Assembly: GCA_035495855.1 (NCBI GenBank)
Contig: DATJFD010000045.1
Span: 1 to 40,935 of the forward strand
DNA: 40,935 nucleotides
Direction of reading: 5' to 3'
Source: JAHFIW01 sp035495855
GTDB taxonomy: Bacteria; Patescibacteriota; Patescibacteriia; SG8-24
The notes under the pieces are model-generated. The model made no database searches and had not been told where the DNA came from. It was given only the letters and a program-made list of their open reading frames with translations. This document shows, piece after piece, positions 32,183-39,028 of this stretch. Made by a program: the position numbers and the translations under genes. How positions within the stretch are numbered: the stretch's first letter is position 1; each line of letters starts with the position of its first letter.

Positions 32183-32303
32183 GTACCCAGTACACAGTAC
32201 TCAGTACCCAGAACGTCTTTTGTCACGAAATGAAAAAACATCCGATCGACGGATGTTTTTTCATCTCTACGAACTTTACGTCTGTGTACTGGGTACTGTG
32301 TAC
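32183..32303. repeat. Heptamer repeat locus 3 (arms around a terminator)
   Basis: The left arm is gtaccca (32183), gtacaca, gtactca, gtaccca, ending at 32210. The right arm is tgtgtac (32283), tgggtac, tgtgtac, ending at 32303. Right-arm words are exact reverse complements of left-arm words. A strong terminator sits in the centre. The locus lies between two convergent genes. Confidence 0.85.
32232..32262. terminator. Bidirectional terminator inside repeat locus 3
   Basis: gaaaaaacatccg (32232-32244) pairs perfectly with cggatgttttttc (32250-32262) around atcga. It serves the carboxypeptidase gene (plus) and the PH-domain gene (minus). Confidence 0.92.
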
Positions 32304-32309
32304 TTCGGC

Positions 32310-32876
32310 TCACACCGGTCGTCCGAGTTCGGCGATGACCTCTCCCTGCCGCTTGCGATCATCCTCGACCAGTTCGAGCAGACGCTTGCGGATGAGGTCG
32401 GGATGCTTCACGTCCTCGAAGATGAAACGTTCCTTGGCGCCGGCGGTCTCGATGTAGACGTTGCCGAAGTTCATCAGCGACCGGAGGATGCCCTTCACCT
32501 CCGAGGTCACGTCCTGCACGCGCGCGAGGTCGAGCTCCGAGACCGTCCGCGCGAACATGCCCTGCTGCGAGACGTCGAGCACGCGGTCGGTCGTGACCAG
32601 GTAGACGTCGAGGTAGTAGTCGATGAACTTGGTGATGAAGAACGTCCAGAGCATCAGGTAGTACGCGCTCGTCATGAGCACCAGGATCGGTTTCGAGAGG
32701 GTGCCGATGAGGATGGACGGCCAGACGCCCGAGAAGACGACATAGAGGCCGATCGGCAGCGCCGCGAGCACCCACAGGAGGACGAGCTCGCCGAGGAAGA
32801 GGATCCAATGGCTGCGCATCTGGAAGATGATCTTCTCTTCGGGCTTCTTGTCGATGAGATGGTCGAGGTCGATCAT
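32310..32876 (-). CDS. Membrane protein with a bacterial PH domain (bPH2/DUF304-like)
   Basis: A 188-residue protein with two membrane helices (about 24-50 and 62-82). A bacterial pleckstrin-homology-like domain follows. YLVTTDRVLDVSQQGMFAR, ELDLARVQDVTSEVKG and NFGNVYIETAG are the characteristic strands of bPH2 proteins such as YdbS/YdbT. Role unknown, membrane-associated. Its ATG overlaps the TGA of the upstream small gene (ATGA). Its stop lies 6 nt from repeat locus 3. Confidence 0.82.
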   Translation of the reverse strand: MIDLDHLIDKKPEEKIIFQMRSHWILFLGELVLLWVLAALPIGLYVVFSGVWPSILIGTLSKPILVLMTSAYYLMLWTFFITKFIDYYLDVYLVTTDRVLDVSQQGMFARTVSELDLARVQDVTSEVKGILRSLMNFGNVYIETAGAKERFIFEDVKHPDLIRKRLLELVEDDRKRQGEVIAELGRPV

Positions 32877-33139
32877 AGGCCGGAGGGCGAGGTGGTGACG
32901 CCGGTGAGCGAGCCGCCGAAGGTGATCTGCTGGGACCAGTCGGTGCCGCGCAGTCCCTGCCAGGTGAAGAAGAACACGAACACCGCGCCGGCGAGGAAGG
33001 CGAACGTCGCGGCGAAGCTCGAGTTCGTCGTCGCTCCGTAGCGCACCAGGTTATGGACGCTGTACGCCGCCAGGAAGATGAAGATCAGCACGATGATGCC
33101 GTACGGTATGAGGATGAGCGAGAGTGGGAAACTGAGCAT
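32873..33139 (-). CDS. Small two-TM membrane protein
   Basis: An 88-residue protein with helices at about 5-28 and 42-62 and a polar tail (QQITFGGSLTGVTTSPSGL). No domain is recognised. Translational coupling to the PH-domain gene (ATGA overlap) suggests the two proteins act together. Its start codon is separated by only one base from heptamer repeat locus 4, so its ribosome-binding region is made entirely of repeat units. Confidence 0.75.
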   Translation of the reverse strand: MLSFPLSLILIPYGIIVLIFIFLAAYSVHNLVRYGATTNSSFAATFAFLAGAVFVFFFTWQGLRGTDWSQQITFGGSLTGVTTSPSGL

Positions 33140-33140
33140 A

Positions 33141-33228
33141 AGCTGCGAGCTGCGAGCTGCGAGCTGCGAGCTTTGGCCCGAGGCGCGGTCACGCGCTCGA
33201 AGCTCAAAGCTCGAAGCTTAAAGCTCCA
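33141..33228. repeat. Heptamer repeat locus 4 (AGCT words)
   Basis: The left arm is agctgcg x4 (33141-33168), then agctttg (33169-33175). The right arm is agctcaa (33201), agctcga, agcttaa, agctcca, ending at 33228. Each unit contains the palindrome AGCT, so the arms can pair. A central cgag-cgcg/cgcg-ctcg hairpin lies between them. The right arm runs into the last codons of ruvB and includes its TAA stop. Confidence 0.88.
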
Positions 33229-34261
33229 TAAGTGTTTCTTGCCCCGGGTAGGGGATATTGAGATGGGCGTAAGCGTGCCTCGTGGCCACCCGGCCGCGCG
33301 GGGTGCGATCGAGGAAACCGAGCTGCAGCAGGAACGGCTCGTGGACCAGTTCGAGGGTGTCGATCTCCTCGGAGGTCGCGGCGGCGAGCGTCTGCAGTCC
33401 GACCGGTCCGCCGGAGAACTTGACGATGATGGTCTCGAGGATGCGGCGGTCGGTGGGATCGAGCCCGTGGCGGTCGATCTCGAGCATCGCGAGCGCGGCG
33501 GCGGTCGAGTCCGCGTCGATGCGGCCGCCCGCGCGGACGTCGGCAAAGTCGCGGACGCGCTTCAGCAGGCGGTTGGCGATGCGGGGCGTGCCGCGCGAGC
33601 GCGAGGCGATGAGCGCCGCCGCGTCGCCGGGGATGTCCGCGCCGAGTATGCCGGCGCTGCGGGAGACGATGGTGGCGAGCTCGTCCGCGGCGTAGAGGTC
33701 GAGATGGTAGGTCGCGCCGAAGCGGTCGCGGAGCGGCGAGGACAGCAGGCTGAGACGCGTGGTCGCGCCGATGAGCGTGAAGCGGGGGATGTCGAGGCGG
33801 ACGGTCCTCGCGGACGGGCCCTTGCCGATGACGATGTCGAGCGCGAACTCCTCCATCGCGGGGTAGAGCACCTCCTCGATGACGCGGTTCATGCGATGGA
33901 TCTCGTCGACGAAGAGGATGTCGCCCTTCTCGAGGTTGGTGAGGATGGCGGCGATGTCGCCGACGCGCTCGAGCGCGGGGCCGGAGGTGGTGCGCACGCG
34001 CACGCCGAGCTCCTCGCCGATGATGTGGGCGAGCGTGGTCTTGCCGAGGCCGGGGGAGCCGTAGAGCAGCACGTGCTCGAGGGGTTCGCCGCGCAGCTTG
34101 GCGGCGTCGATGAAGATGCCGAGGTTCTCGCGCATCTTCGCCTGGCCGACGAACTCGGAGAGCCGCCGCGGGCGCAGCGTCATGTCGAAGGCCGCCTCGC
34201 CGCTGCCGGCGCGGGGTTCGAGGAGCGTTTCCGGCGATGCGATGTCGGTGCGCAGGTCCAT
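33218..34261 (-). CDS. ruvB: Holliday junction branch migration helicase RuvB
   Basis: A 347-residue AAA+ motor that drives branch migration of Holliday junctions with RuvA. Walker A GSPGLGKT is at 68-75 and Walker B ILFVDEIH at 115-122. Sensor 1 GATTR and the RuvB-specific RPRRLSEFVGQ (31-41) are present, as is the winged-helix C-terminus with GFLDRTPRGR. Length and motifs are normal. ruvA and ruvC are not in the window. The last three codons and stop (ATG GAG CTT TAA) lie in heptamer repeat locus 4. Confidence 0.97.
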   Translation of the reverse strand: MDLRTDIASPETLLEPRAGSGEAAFDMTLRPRRLSEFVGQAKMRENLGIFIDAAKLRGEPLEHVLLYGSPGLGKTTLAHIIGEELGVRVRTTSGPALERVGDIAAILTNLEKGDILFVDEIHRMNRVIEEVLYPAMEEFALDIVIGKGPSARTVRLDIPRFTLIGATTRLSLLSSPLRDRFGATYHLDLYAADELATIVSRSAGILGADIPGDAAALIASRSRGTPRIANRLLKRVRDFADVRAGGRIDADSTAAALAMLEIDRHGLDPTDRRILETIIVKFSGGPVGLQTLAAATSEEIDTLELVHEPFLLQLGFLDRTPRGRVATRHAYAHLNIPYPGQETLMEL

Positions 34262-34310
34262 GGCTTGGTGTTCAGGGGCAGGGCCCCTTTCGCCCTCATG
34301 GTAAAGGAAA

Positions 34311-34335
34311 GCGGGCGTTCCGGCCAGACGCCCGC
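34311..34335. repeat. Hairpin between divergent ruvB and methyltransferase genes
   Basis: gcgggcgt (34311-34318) pairs with acgcccgc (34328-34335), loop tccggccag. There is no T-run. It lies in the 114-bp divergent promoter region and could be a regulatory structure. Confidence 0.45.
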
Positions 34336-34375
34336 GCTTCCCCGCAGGAGCGCCAGCGGGTATCGTACCGATGCT

Positions 34376-34933
34376 ATGTCCCCCTCGGAATTCGCCGTGT
34401 TCGCGGTCTTCTATCTGCTCGTCGGCACCCTGGCGCTGGGCGCGGTGTCGGCCGCTCCATGGGTCCGCACCAAGCGCCGCCAGCGCGACCTTATCGCCTC
34501 GAAGGTCGAGCTCAAGGACGGCGCGAAGGTCTATGACCTCGGCTGCGGCGACGGCGCCGTGCTGTTCTCGCTGGCGCGGCGCAATCCGACGGCCCGCGCG
34601 GTCGGGTACGAGATCGCGCTCCTGCCGCTCGCGGTCGGCTGGACGACGAAGGCGTTCGGCGGCGCGGCCTACGGGAACGTGTCGCTGCGTTTCCGCGATT
34701 TCTTCGGGCCGGACCTGTCCGACGCCGATGCCGTCTTCATCTTCCTGCTCAAGGAATGCTACCCGCGGGTGCTGCGCAAGCTCGCGGCCGAGCTTCGCGA
34801 CGACGCGCAGATCGTCGTCGCGGCCTGGCCGCTGCCCGGCATCGACGCCGAGCGTTCGGAACCGGCGACCGCCGATCTTCTGCCGGTGTACTTCTATCGC
34901 GGCGCGCAGCTGCGCGCCGCCTCGCGGCCATGA
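34376..34933 (+). CDS. Membrane-anchored class I SAM-dependent methyltransferase-like protein
   Basis: A 185-residue protein with one N-terminal membrane helix (7-28). A Rossmann-like methyltransferase core follows: motif I VYDLGCGDGAVLF (52-64) for S-adenosylmethionine binding, and GYEI (77-80) as the acidic end of strand 2. The substrate is unknown. The frame extends far upstream through ruvB in the antisense direction, which is spurious; ATG 34376 begins at the membrane helix. Its TGA overlaps the ATG of the pirin gene (ATGA), so both are co-translated. Confidence 0.8.
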   Translation: MSPSEFAVFAVFYLLVGTLALGAVSAAPWVRTKRRQRDLIASKVELKDGAKVYDLGCGDGAVLFSLARRNPTARAVGYEIALLPLAVGWTTKAFGGAAYGNVSLRFRDFFGPDLSDADAVFIFLLKECYPRVLRKLAAELRDDAQIVVAAWPLPGIDAERSEPATADLLPVYFYRGAQLRAASRP

Positions 34934-35628
34934 TCGAGGTGCGCAGGTCCTCAGAACGCGGACATGTCGAACACGGCTGGCTCGATACCCGGCATACGTT
35001 CTCGTTCGGGCACTACGTCGACCCGGAGCACATGGGGTTCCGCGTCCTGCGCGTCATCAACGAGGACATGATCGCGCCGGGGGAGGGCTTCGGCAAGCAC
35101 TTCCATGACGACATGGAGATCATCACGTACGTGACCGCGGGCCGTCTCGCGCACCAGGACAACGCCGGCGGCGGCGGTACGCTCGGCCGCGGCGACGTGC
35201 AGCACATGAGCGCGGGGCGCGGCGTCATTCACAGCGAGTTCAACGCCTCGAAGGAGGAGCCGGTGCGTTTGTTGCAGATATGGATACTGCCAGCGACCAG
35301 CGGCATCGATCCTTCCTATGCGCAGAAGACGTTCAATGACGCGGCGAAGCGGGGGAAGCTGCTGCTCATCGTCTCCGGCGACGGCAGGGACGGGTCGCTC
35401 ATGATGCGGCAGGACGCCGACCTGTACGCCGCGCTCCTCGGCGACGGCGAGACCGCCGGGCTCCCGCTCCGGCCCGGACGACACGCTTGGGTGCAGATGG
35501 TGGCCGGCGCGGCATCGCTGAACGGCGTTGCGCTCTCCGCAGGCGACGGCGCGGCGGTTTCCGAGGAGGGAATGCTGCGGATCGAGGCGAAGGGCGACGC
35601 CGAGGTCCTCGTGTTCGACCTTCCCTGA
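34930..35628 (+). CDS. Pirin family cupin protein
   Basis: A 232-residue double-cupin protein. The N-terminal cupin has KHFHDDMEIITYV with H57 and H59, and GVIHSEFN with H101 and E103. These are the four metal ligands at the same relative positions as in human pirin. SFGHYVDPEHMGF near residue 25 is also typical. Family members are metal-binding and some have quercetin dioxygenase activity, with others in redox sensing; the role here is unknown. It is translationally coupled to the methyltransferase gene. Confidence 0.92.
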   Translation: MIEVRRSSERGHVEHGWLDTRHTFSFGHYVDPEHMGFRVLRVINEDMIAPGEGFGKHFHDDMEIITYVTAGRLAHQDNAGGGGTLGRGDVQHMSAGRGVIHSEFNASKEEPVRLLQIWILPATSGIDPSYAQKTFNDAAKRGKLLLIVSGDGRDGSLMMRQDADLYAALLGDGETAGLPLRPGRHAWVQMVAGAASLNGVALSAGDGAAVSEEGMLRIEAKGDAEVLVFDLP

Positions 35629-35635
35629 CGATCGT

Positions 35636-35666
35636 AAAAAGGCGCACGGACACCCGCGCGCCTTTT
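35636..35666. terminator. Bidirectional terminator
   Basis: aaaaggcgc (35637-35645) pairs with gcgcctttt (35658-35666), loop acggacacccgc. A-run and T-run on either side. It lies between the convergent pirin and DUF2127-like genes. Confidence 0.8.
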
Positions 35667-35703
35667 GCGATGAGGACCGCCGTGCCGGCAGGCGACCGCG
35701 GCG

Positions 35704-36198
35704 TCATTTTTTCAGCGCGAACGACCACCAGGCATCGTGCCCGGACAGCTGTTTCCTGAAGATGAGGAGGAAAGCGAGCACGACGGCGTTGCCGGTCGTG
35801 ATGGCCGCGGAGATCAGGCCCGGGTTGCCGGCCAGGTGATAGAGTTCCGCCGGCATCGCCAGGGCGACGACCGCGAGGAGGAGCATGTAGCCCCAGGCCT
35901 GGCGCCGCAGGAAGCCGATGGCCGCGAGGATCTTCACGCAGCCGAGCGCCAGGAGCGCGGCGCCGAAGGCCGTCTTGTGGTCGAGGAACACGAACATCTT
36001 CTCCACCGCGAGGCGGATGAACTCGTCGTTGGGGTCTTCGACGAGCTCGCGCGCGGCGAGGCGGGTGATGAGCCCGGACAGCCCTGCGTAAGAAGCCAAC
36101 AGCAACGTCGCGCCGATGATCGCCTCGATGCCGCCCATCAGGAACTTGAACATGGCGATGATGAACCGGTATTTTTCGAACCGCTCGTGCAGCTGCAT
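35704..36198 (-). CDS. DUF2127-like membrane protein
   Basis: A 164-residue membrane protein with four helices (about 14-42, 82-102, 104-122, 130-150). GGIEAIIGATLLL near the start and ALLALGCVKILAAIGFLRRQAWG in the middle fit DUF2127, a family of small membrane proteins of unknown function. ATG 36198 is preferred over the TTG three codons upstream. It is a single-gene unit ending at the bidirectional terminator. Confidence 0.68.
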   Translation of the reverse strand: MQLHERFEKYRFIIAMFKFLMGGIEAIIGATLLLASYAGLSGLITRLAARELVEDPNDEFIRLAVEKMFVFLDHKTAFGAALLALGCVKILAAIGFLRRQAWGYMLLLAVVALAMPAELYHLAGNPGLISAAITTGNAVVLAFLLIFRKQLSGHDAWWSFALKK

Positions 36199-36265
36199 AC
36201 GCGGCAACGGTAGCAGCAGCGAGGCCGGCCGCGCAAACCGGGGCTTTTTCCGGCGGGACGCGGCG

Positions 36266-36274
36266 TGCTAAGCT
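36266..36274 (+). promoter_or_regulatory. Extended -10 of the FAD oxidoreductase gene
   Basis: TGCTAAGCT ends 13 nt before ATG 36288, implying a leader of about 7 nt. There is no SD. Confidence 0.4.
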
Positions 36275-36287
36275 GCGGTATCGAACT

Positions 36288-37598
36288 ATGCCGACCCATG
36301 AACAAAAGACGGCCAGGATCGCCGCGCAGCTGAAGGGCCGCGTCGGCGGCCGGCCCGTATCGCTGAAGAAGAAAGCGGTGTCGCACGAGGTGCCGAAGCT
36401 CGGCGACCGGCGCCACGAGGATGAGAAGATCGACATCAGCGACCTGAACGAGATACTGCGCATCGACGCCGAACGCCGCATCTGCGTGGCGGAGCCCGGC
36501 GTGACGTTCGTCGACCTCGTTCAGGCGACGCTGCGGCACGGGCTCGTCCCCATCGTCGTGCCGGAACTGAAGACGATCACGATCGGCGGGGCGGTGGCGG
36601 GCTGTTCCATCGAATCCATGTCGTACGTCTACGGCGGCTTCCACGACACCTGCCTCGAGTACGAGATCATCACGGCCAAGGGCGACGTCCTCGTCTGCGC
36701 TCCCGACAATGAGAACGCGCTGGTGTTCCAGATGGCGCACGGCACGTTCGGGACGCTCGGCATCATCGCGAAACTGACCTTCCGGCTCGTGCCGTCGAAG
36801 CCGTTCGTCCACGTCGCGTACGAGAAGTACGGGGACCTCGAGTCGTACAAGGCGGCCATCTGGAAGCACTACCAGGCGCGCGACGTCGACTTCATGGACG
36901 GCATCATCCATTCGCCGACGGAGCTGGTGCTCAGCGTCGGGAATTTCGAAGAGACGGCGCCGTACGCGCACCGCTACGACTGGATGCGCGTCTATTACCT
37001 GAGCACCAAGACCCGCAAGGAGGACCATCTTCGGACCGCCGATTATTTCTTCCGCTACGACAAGGGCGTCACGAACGTCACGCCGCGGTCCTTCCTCGGC
37101 CGGCTGTTCCTCGGCAAGTTCGTGGACTCCACCACGGTATTGAAGCTCGTCTACAAGCTGCGGAAGTACCTGCCTAAGACGGCGATCCCCGTGACGCTGG
37201 ACACGTTCATCCCGTTCTCGAAGATGACGGAGTTCTTCGGGTGGTACAAGAAGGAGATCGATTTCTTCCCGCTGTGGTGCGTGCCGTACAAGCGCGTCCG
37301 CACCTATGAATGGATCGACGACGAGTTCATCAAGAAGGCGCCGGACGAGCTGTACCTGGACATCGCCATCTACGGCTTCCGGCGGCAGGACGGCAAGAAC
37401 TATTACAGGATGTTCGAGCAGGAGCTCATGAAGATCGGCGGGCTGAAGACGCTCATCACGCCGAACTTCTACACCGAGGAGGAGTTCTGGAAGGTCTGGA
37501 ACAAGCCGAACTACGACAAGGTGAAGCGCATCACCGACCCGGACAACGTCTTTCGCGGCCTCTACGAGAAGACCTGCCGCGCGACGATGGGATTGTGA
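36288..37598 (+). CDS. FAD-binding oxidoreductase (DHCR24/DIMINUTO-like, FAD_binding_4)
   Basis: A 436-residue flavoprotein. The FAD domain shows RICVAEPGVTFVDLV (64-78), PELKTITIGGAVAGCSIES (92-110), GGFHDTCLEYEIITAKGDVL (116-135) and HGTFGTLGII, the order seen in vanillyl-alcohol-oxidase type flavoproteins. The C-terminal part, with WCVPYKRVRTYEW and the end NVFRGLYEK, resembles the DHCR24/DWF1 reductase group. The substrate cannot be deduced; sterol reduction is improbable here. ATG 36288 begins close to a likely transcription start. It is a single-gene unit with a very strong terminator. Confidence 0.82.
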   Translation: MPTHEQKTARIAAQLKGRVGGRPVSLKKKAVSHEVPKLGDRRHEDEKIDISDLNEILRIDAERRICVAEPGVTFVDLVQATLRHGLVPIVVPELKTITIGGAVAGCSIESMSYVYGGFHDTCLEYEIITAKGDVLVCAPDNENALVFQMAHGTFGTLGIIAKLTFRLVPSKPFVHVAYEKYGDLESYKAAIWKHYQARDVDFMDGIIHSPTELVLSVGNFEETAPYAHRYDWMRVYYLSTKTRKEDHLRTADYFFRYDKGVTNVTPRSFLGRLFLGKFVDSTTVLKLVYKLRKYLPKTAIPVTLDTFIPFSKMTEFFGWYKKEIDFFPLWCVPYKRVRTYEWIDDEFIKKAPDELYLDIAIYGFRRQDGKNYYRMFEQELMKIGGLKTLITPNFYTEEEFWKVWNKPNYDKVKRITDPDNVFRGLYEKTCRATMGL

Positions 37599-37600
37599 TG

Positions 37601-37637
37601 AAAGAAAAGACCCCGCGATGAGCGGGGTCTTTTCTTT
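37601..37637. terminator. Strong terminator with a 16-bp perfect stem
   Basis: aaagaaaagaccccgc (37601-37616) pairs with gcggggtcttttcttt (37622-37637) around gatga. It ends the FAD oxidoreductase gene. Read on the minus strand it follows the partial tRNA-Leu copy as the intact tRNA is followed by its own terminator. Confidence 0.93.
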
Positions 37638-37655
37638 GGTGCCCAGGGTGGGATT
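37637..37655 (-). repeat. Duplicated 3' end of tRNA-Leu (19-bp direct repeat, copy 1)
   Basis: tggtgcccagggtgggatt is identical to 37900-37918, the CCA end, acceptor strand and part of the T-arm of tRNA-Leu. No matching tRNA 5' half is found upstream, so this is a fragment. Tail duplications of tRNA genes are typical scars of site-specific integration, but may also arise by local duplication. Confidence 0.85.
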
Positions 37656-37866
37656 TCCGCCGCGCGCCGCCGAACGCGGCGCACGTTGCGTGGGACGTGC
37701 GGATATTTCCGTTTCTTTGCGCACGTCCGCTGTGTCGCGTCAGGCGTACGCGACCCCCGGGCAGCGGTGGCGTGAAGACCTTCACGCCACCGGCGCGCAG
37801 CTCGCGCCCGCTCGAACGGGCGTGCCCGAGCTGCACTGCTGCCCGTTCGAATCCCGTCTGGCAACC
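37656..37866. other. Hairpin-dense segment between the two tRNA-Leu 3' copies, with a second tRNA-like 3' fragment
   Basis: This 211-bp stretch holds no supported gene. It has ggtggcgtgaag/cttcacgccacc (12-bp stem near 37768-37793), ggacgtgcg/cgcacgtcc (around 37700-37730), cagctcg/cgagctg enclosing cgcccg/cgggcg, and cgaacgggc/gcccgttcg. Near 37843-37866 a plus-strand sequence, gttcgaatccc then gtctggcaacca, looks like a T-loop and CCA end of another tRNA. Its T-stem does not pair and no 5' half exists. It may be a small structured RNA or the remains of a mini-element. Confidence 0.5.
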
Positions 37867-37867
37867 A

Positions 37868-37896
37868 CGAAAAAACCCCGCTGAAGCGGGGCCTTT
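37868..37896 (-). terminator. Terminator of tRNA-Leu
   Basis: ccccgct (37876-37882) pairs with agcgggg (37885-37891). The minus-strand T-run is at 37870-37875. It lies directly after the tRNA CCA end. Confidence 0.85.
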
Positions 37897-37899
37897 TCG

Positions 37900-37985
37900 T
37901 GGTGCCCAGGGTGGGATTCGAACCCACAAGCCCTTGCGGGCGGGGGATTTTAAGTCCCCTGTGTAAACCGTTCCACCACCTGGGC
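37900..37985 (-). tRNA. tRNA-Leu (anticodon TAA), CCA encoded
   Basis: On the minus strand GCCCAGG pairs with CCTGGGC. The anticodon stem GGGGA/TCCCC encloses CTTAAAA, giving anticodon TAA. The class II variable arm is CCCGCAAGGGC-like, and the T-arm is GTGGG-TTCGAAT-CCCAC. The CCA end is encoded (complement of 37900-37902). It reads UUA and, by wobble, UUG. Confidence 0.95.
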
Positions 37986-38010
37986 GCGAGGGAACCCCTC
38001 GCTGCACATC

Positions 38011-38967
38011 TTACCCGACTTCCCCGACCAGGGAACCTTTCCAGGTCTCCATGTCGGTCTCCGACCTCACGATCTTGAGAAGGCCCGCGTCGAACTTCGA
38101 CTTGAAGGCCGGGTTCTCCTTGAGCTCGGCGAAGGCTTTGTCCATGTTCTCTTTGGCCGCCGCGGTGCGCGCGGGTTCCGCGTACTGGGGATAATCCGCG
38201 TGGAGCACGATGGGCTTGCCGGCGAGATCGACGTCGCTGTGGTGTTCCATGACGGTGAGCGCGATCTCGATGTTGCCCGCGAGCGACGGGTTGTGAGCCG
38301 ATAAGTGGAAATAGGCGTTCCGTCCCTGCACCCAGGCGCGGTAGGCGCTGCCGACGTAGATGCCATGGCCGGCATGGTTGGCGTCCGTGGCTTCAAGATC
38401 GAACTTCGCGTTGGCCGCGAGCACGGCATGAAGGCCGTCGTCGTGGTCGTCCGTGTCGATGGCGCGGAAGTCATGGGTCGTGGTGCACATGGCGATGACG
38501 TGCACCGGCACCGAAGGGAAGCGCTCCTTCAGCGCGCGCTTGAGGTCGGTGAAGAAGACCTTCTGCGCTTCCCGGTCGTTGGCGAAGGCGGCGCAGCCGA
38601 GGTGCTCGGCGTGGCTGCACTCGTGCGGGACGAGGAAGATGGAGACGGGGCGGCCCTTCGCGAGCGCCGCGTCGATGGCGGGCCTGAACACCTGTTCGAA
38701 CGTCTTGGCCTCGATCTTGCCGCCGCCCGACGCGTAGATCTCCGCGTCGCCGGGATGCAGCCCCAGCGCTTCGTCGATGTGGGTGTTGCGCTCGTCCATG
38801 CAGGTCACGACGAACGTCTCGCGGGAGGGGGCTTTCGCCGAGGAAACGAGACGCCGGGCGACGCAAGAAAGGTTGCGCGAAAGCAGCGCAGCGCGCTCAT
38901 GCGCCCAGAACGAGGCGATGGCCTGGCGGTCGATGGTCTTTTCGGTCTTCTGGTGCGTTGCGTGCAT
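38011..38967 (-). CDS. Beta-carbonic-anhydrase-like zinc protein
   Basis: A 318-residue soluble protein. VVTCMDERN (53-61) gives the C-x-D-x-R motif (C56, D58, R60). EHLGCAAF (121-128) gives H-x-x-C (H122, C125). Together these match the zinc ligands and Asp/Arg dyad of beta-carbonic anhydrases. GGGKIEAKTF in between is unlike the usual NAGG motif, and the C-terminal 190 residues, with a His/Asp-rich TDDHDDGLH segment, have no family I recognise. CO2 hydration is therefore possible but not secure. ATG 38967 is preferred over GTG 38994. A promoter lies upstream, so it is independent of polX. Confidence 0.55.
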   Translation of the reverse strand: MHATHQKTEKTIDRQAIASFWAHERAALLSRNLSCVARRLVSSAKAPSRETFVVTCMDERNTHIDEALGLHPGDAEIYASGGGKIEAKTFEQVFRPAIDAALAKGRPVSIFLVPHECSHAEHLGCAAFANDREAQKVFFTDLKRALKERFPSVPVHVIAMCTTTHDFRAIDTDDHDDGLHAVLAANAKFDLEATDANHAGHGIYVGSAYRAWVQGRNAYFHLSAHNPSLAGNIEIALTVMEHHSDVDLAGKPIVLHADYPQYAEPARTAAAKENMDKAFAELKENPAFKSKFDAGLLKIVRSETDMETWKGSLVGEVG

Positions 38968-38992
38968 AGGAAAAAATGCCTTTCGACCGCTC

Positions 38993-39021
38993 ACGCTACA
39001 CCCGGCGTCCGCGCTTGTCCA
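38993..39021 (-). promoter_or_regulatory. Promoter of the carbonic-anhydrase-like gene
   Basis: On the minus strand TGGACA (39016-39021), a 17-bp spacer, then TAGCGT (38993-38998). It sits directly after the polX stop codon. Confidence 0.5.
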
Positions 39022-39028
39022 GAAGGGC

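Noticed and set aside
33141..33228. CRISPR-like array
   Set aside because: Units are 7 bp with no spacers, and no cas genes are present.
33053..34375. Plus-strand extension of the methyltransferase frame through ruvB
   Set aside because: It runs antisense to ruvB and has no methyltransferase sequence before residue 1 at 34376.
37800..37866. A complete second tRNA on the plus strand
   Set aside because: Only a T-loop and CCA-like 3' end are visible. The T-stem is mismatched and no 5' acceptor half is found.
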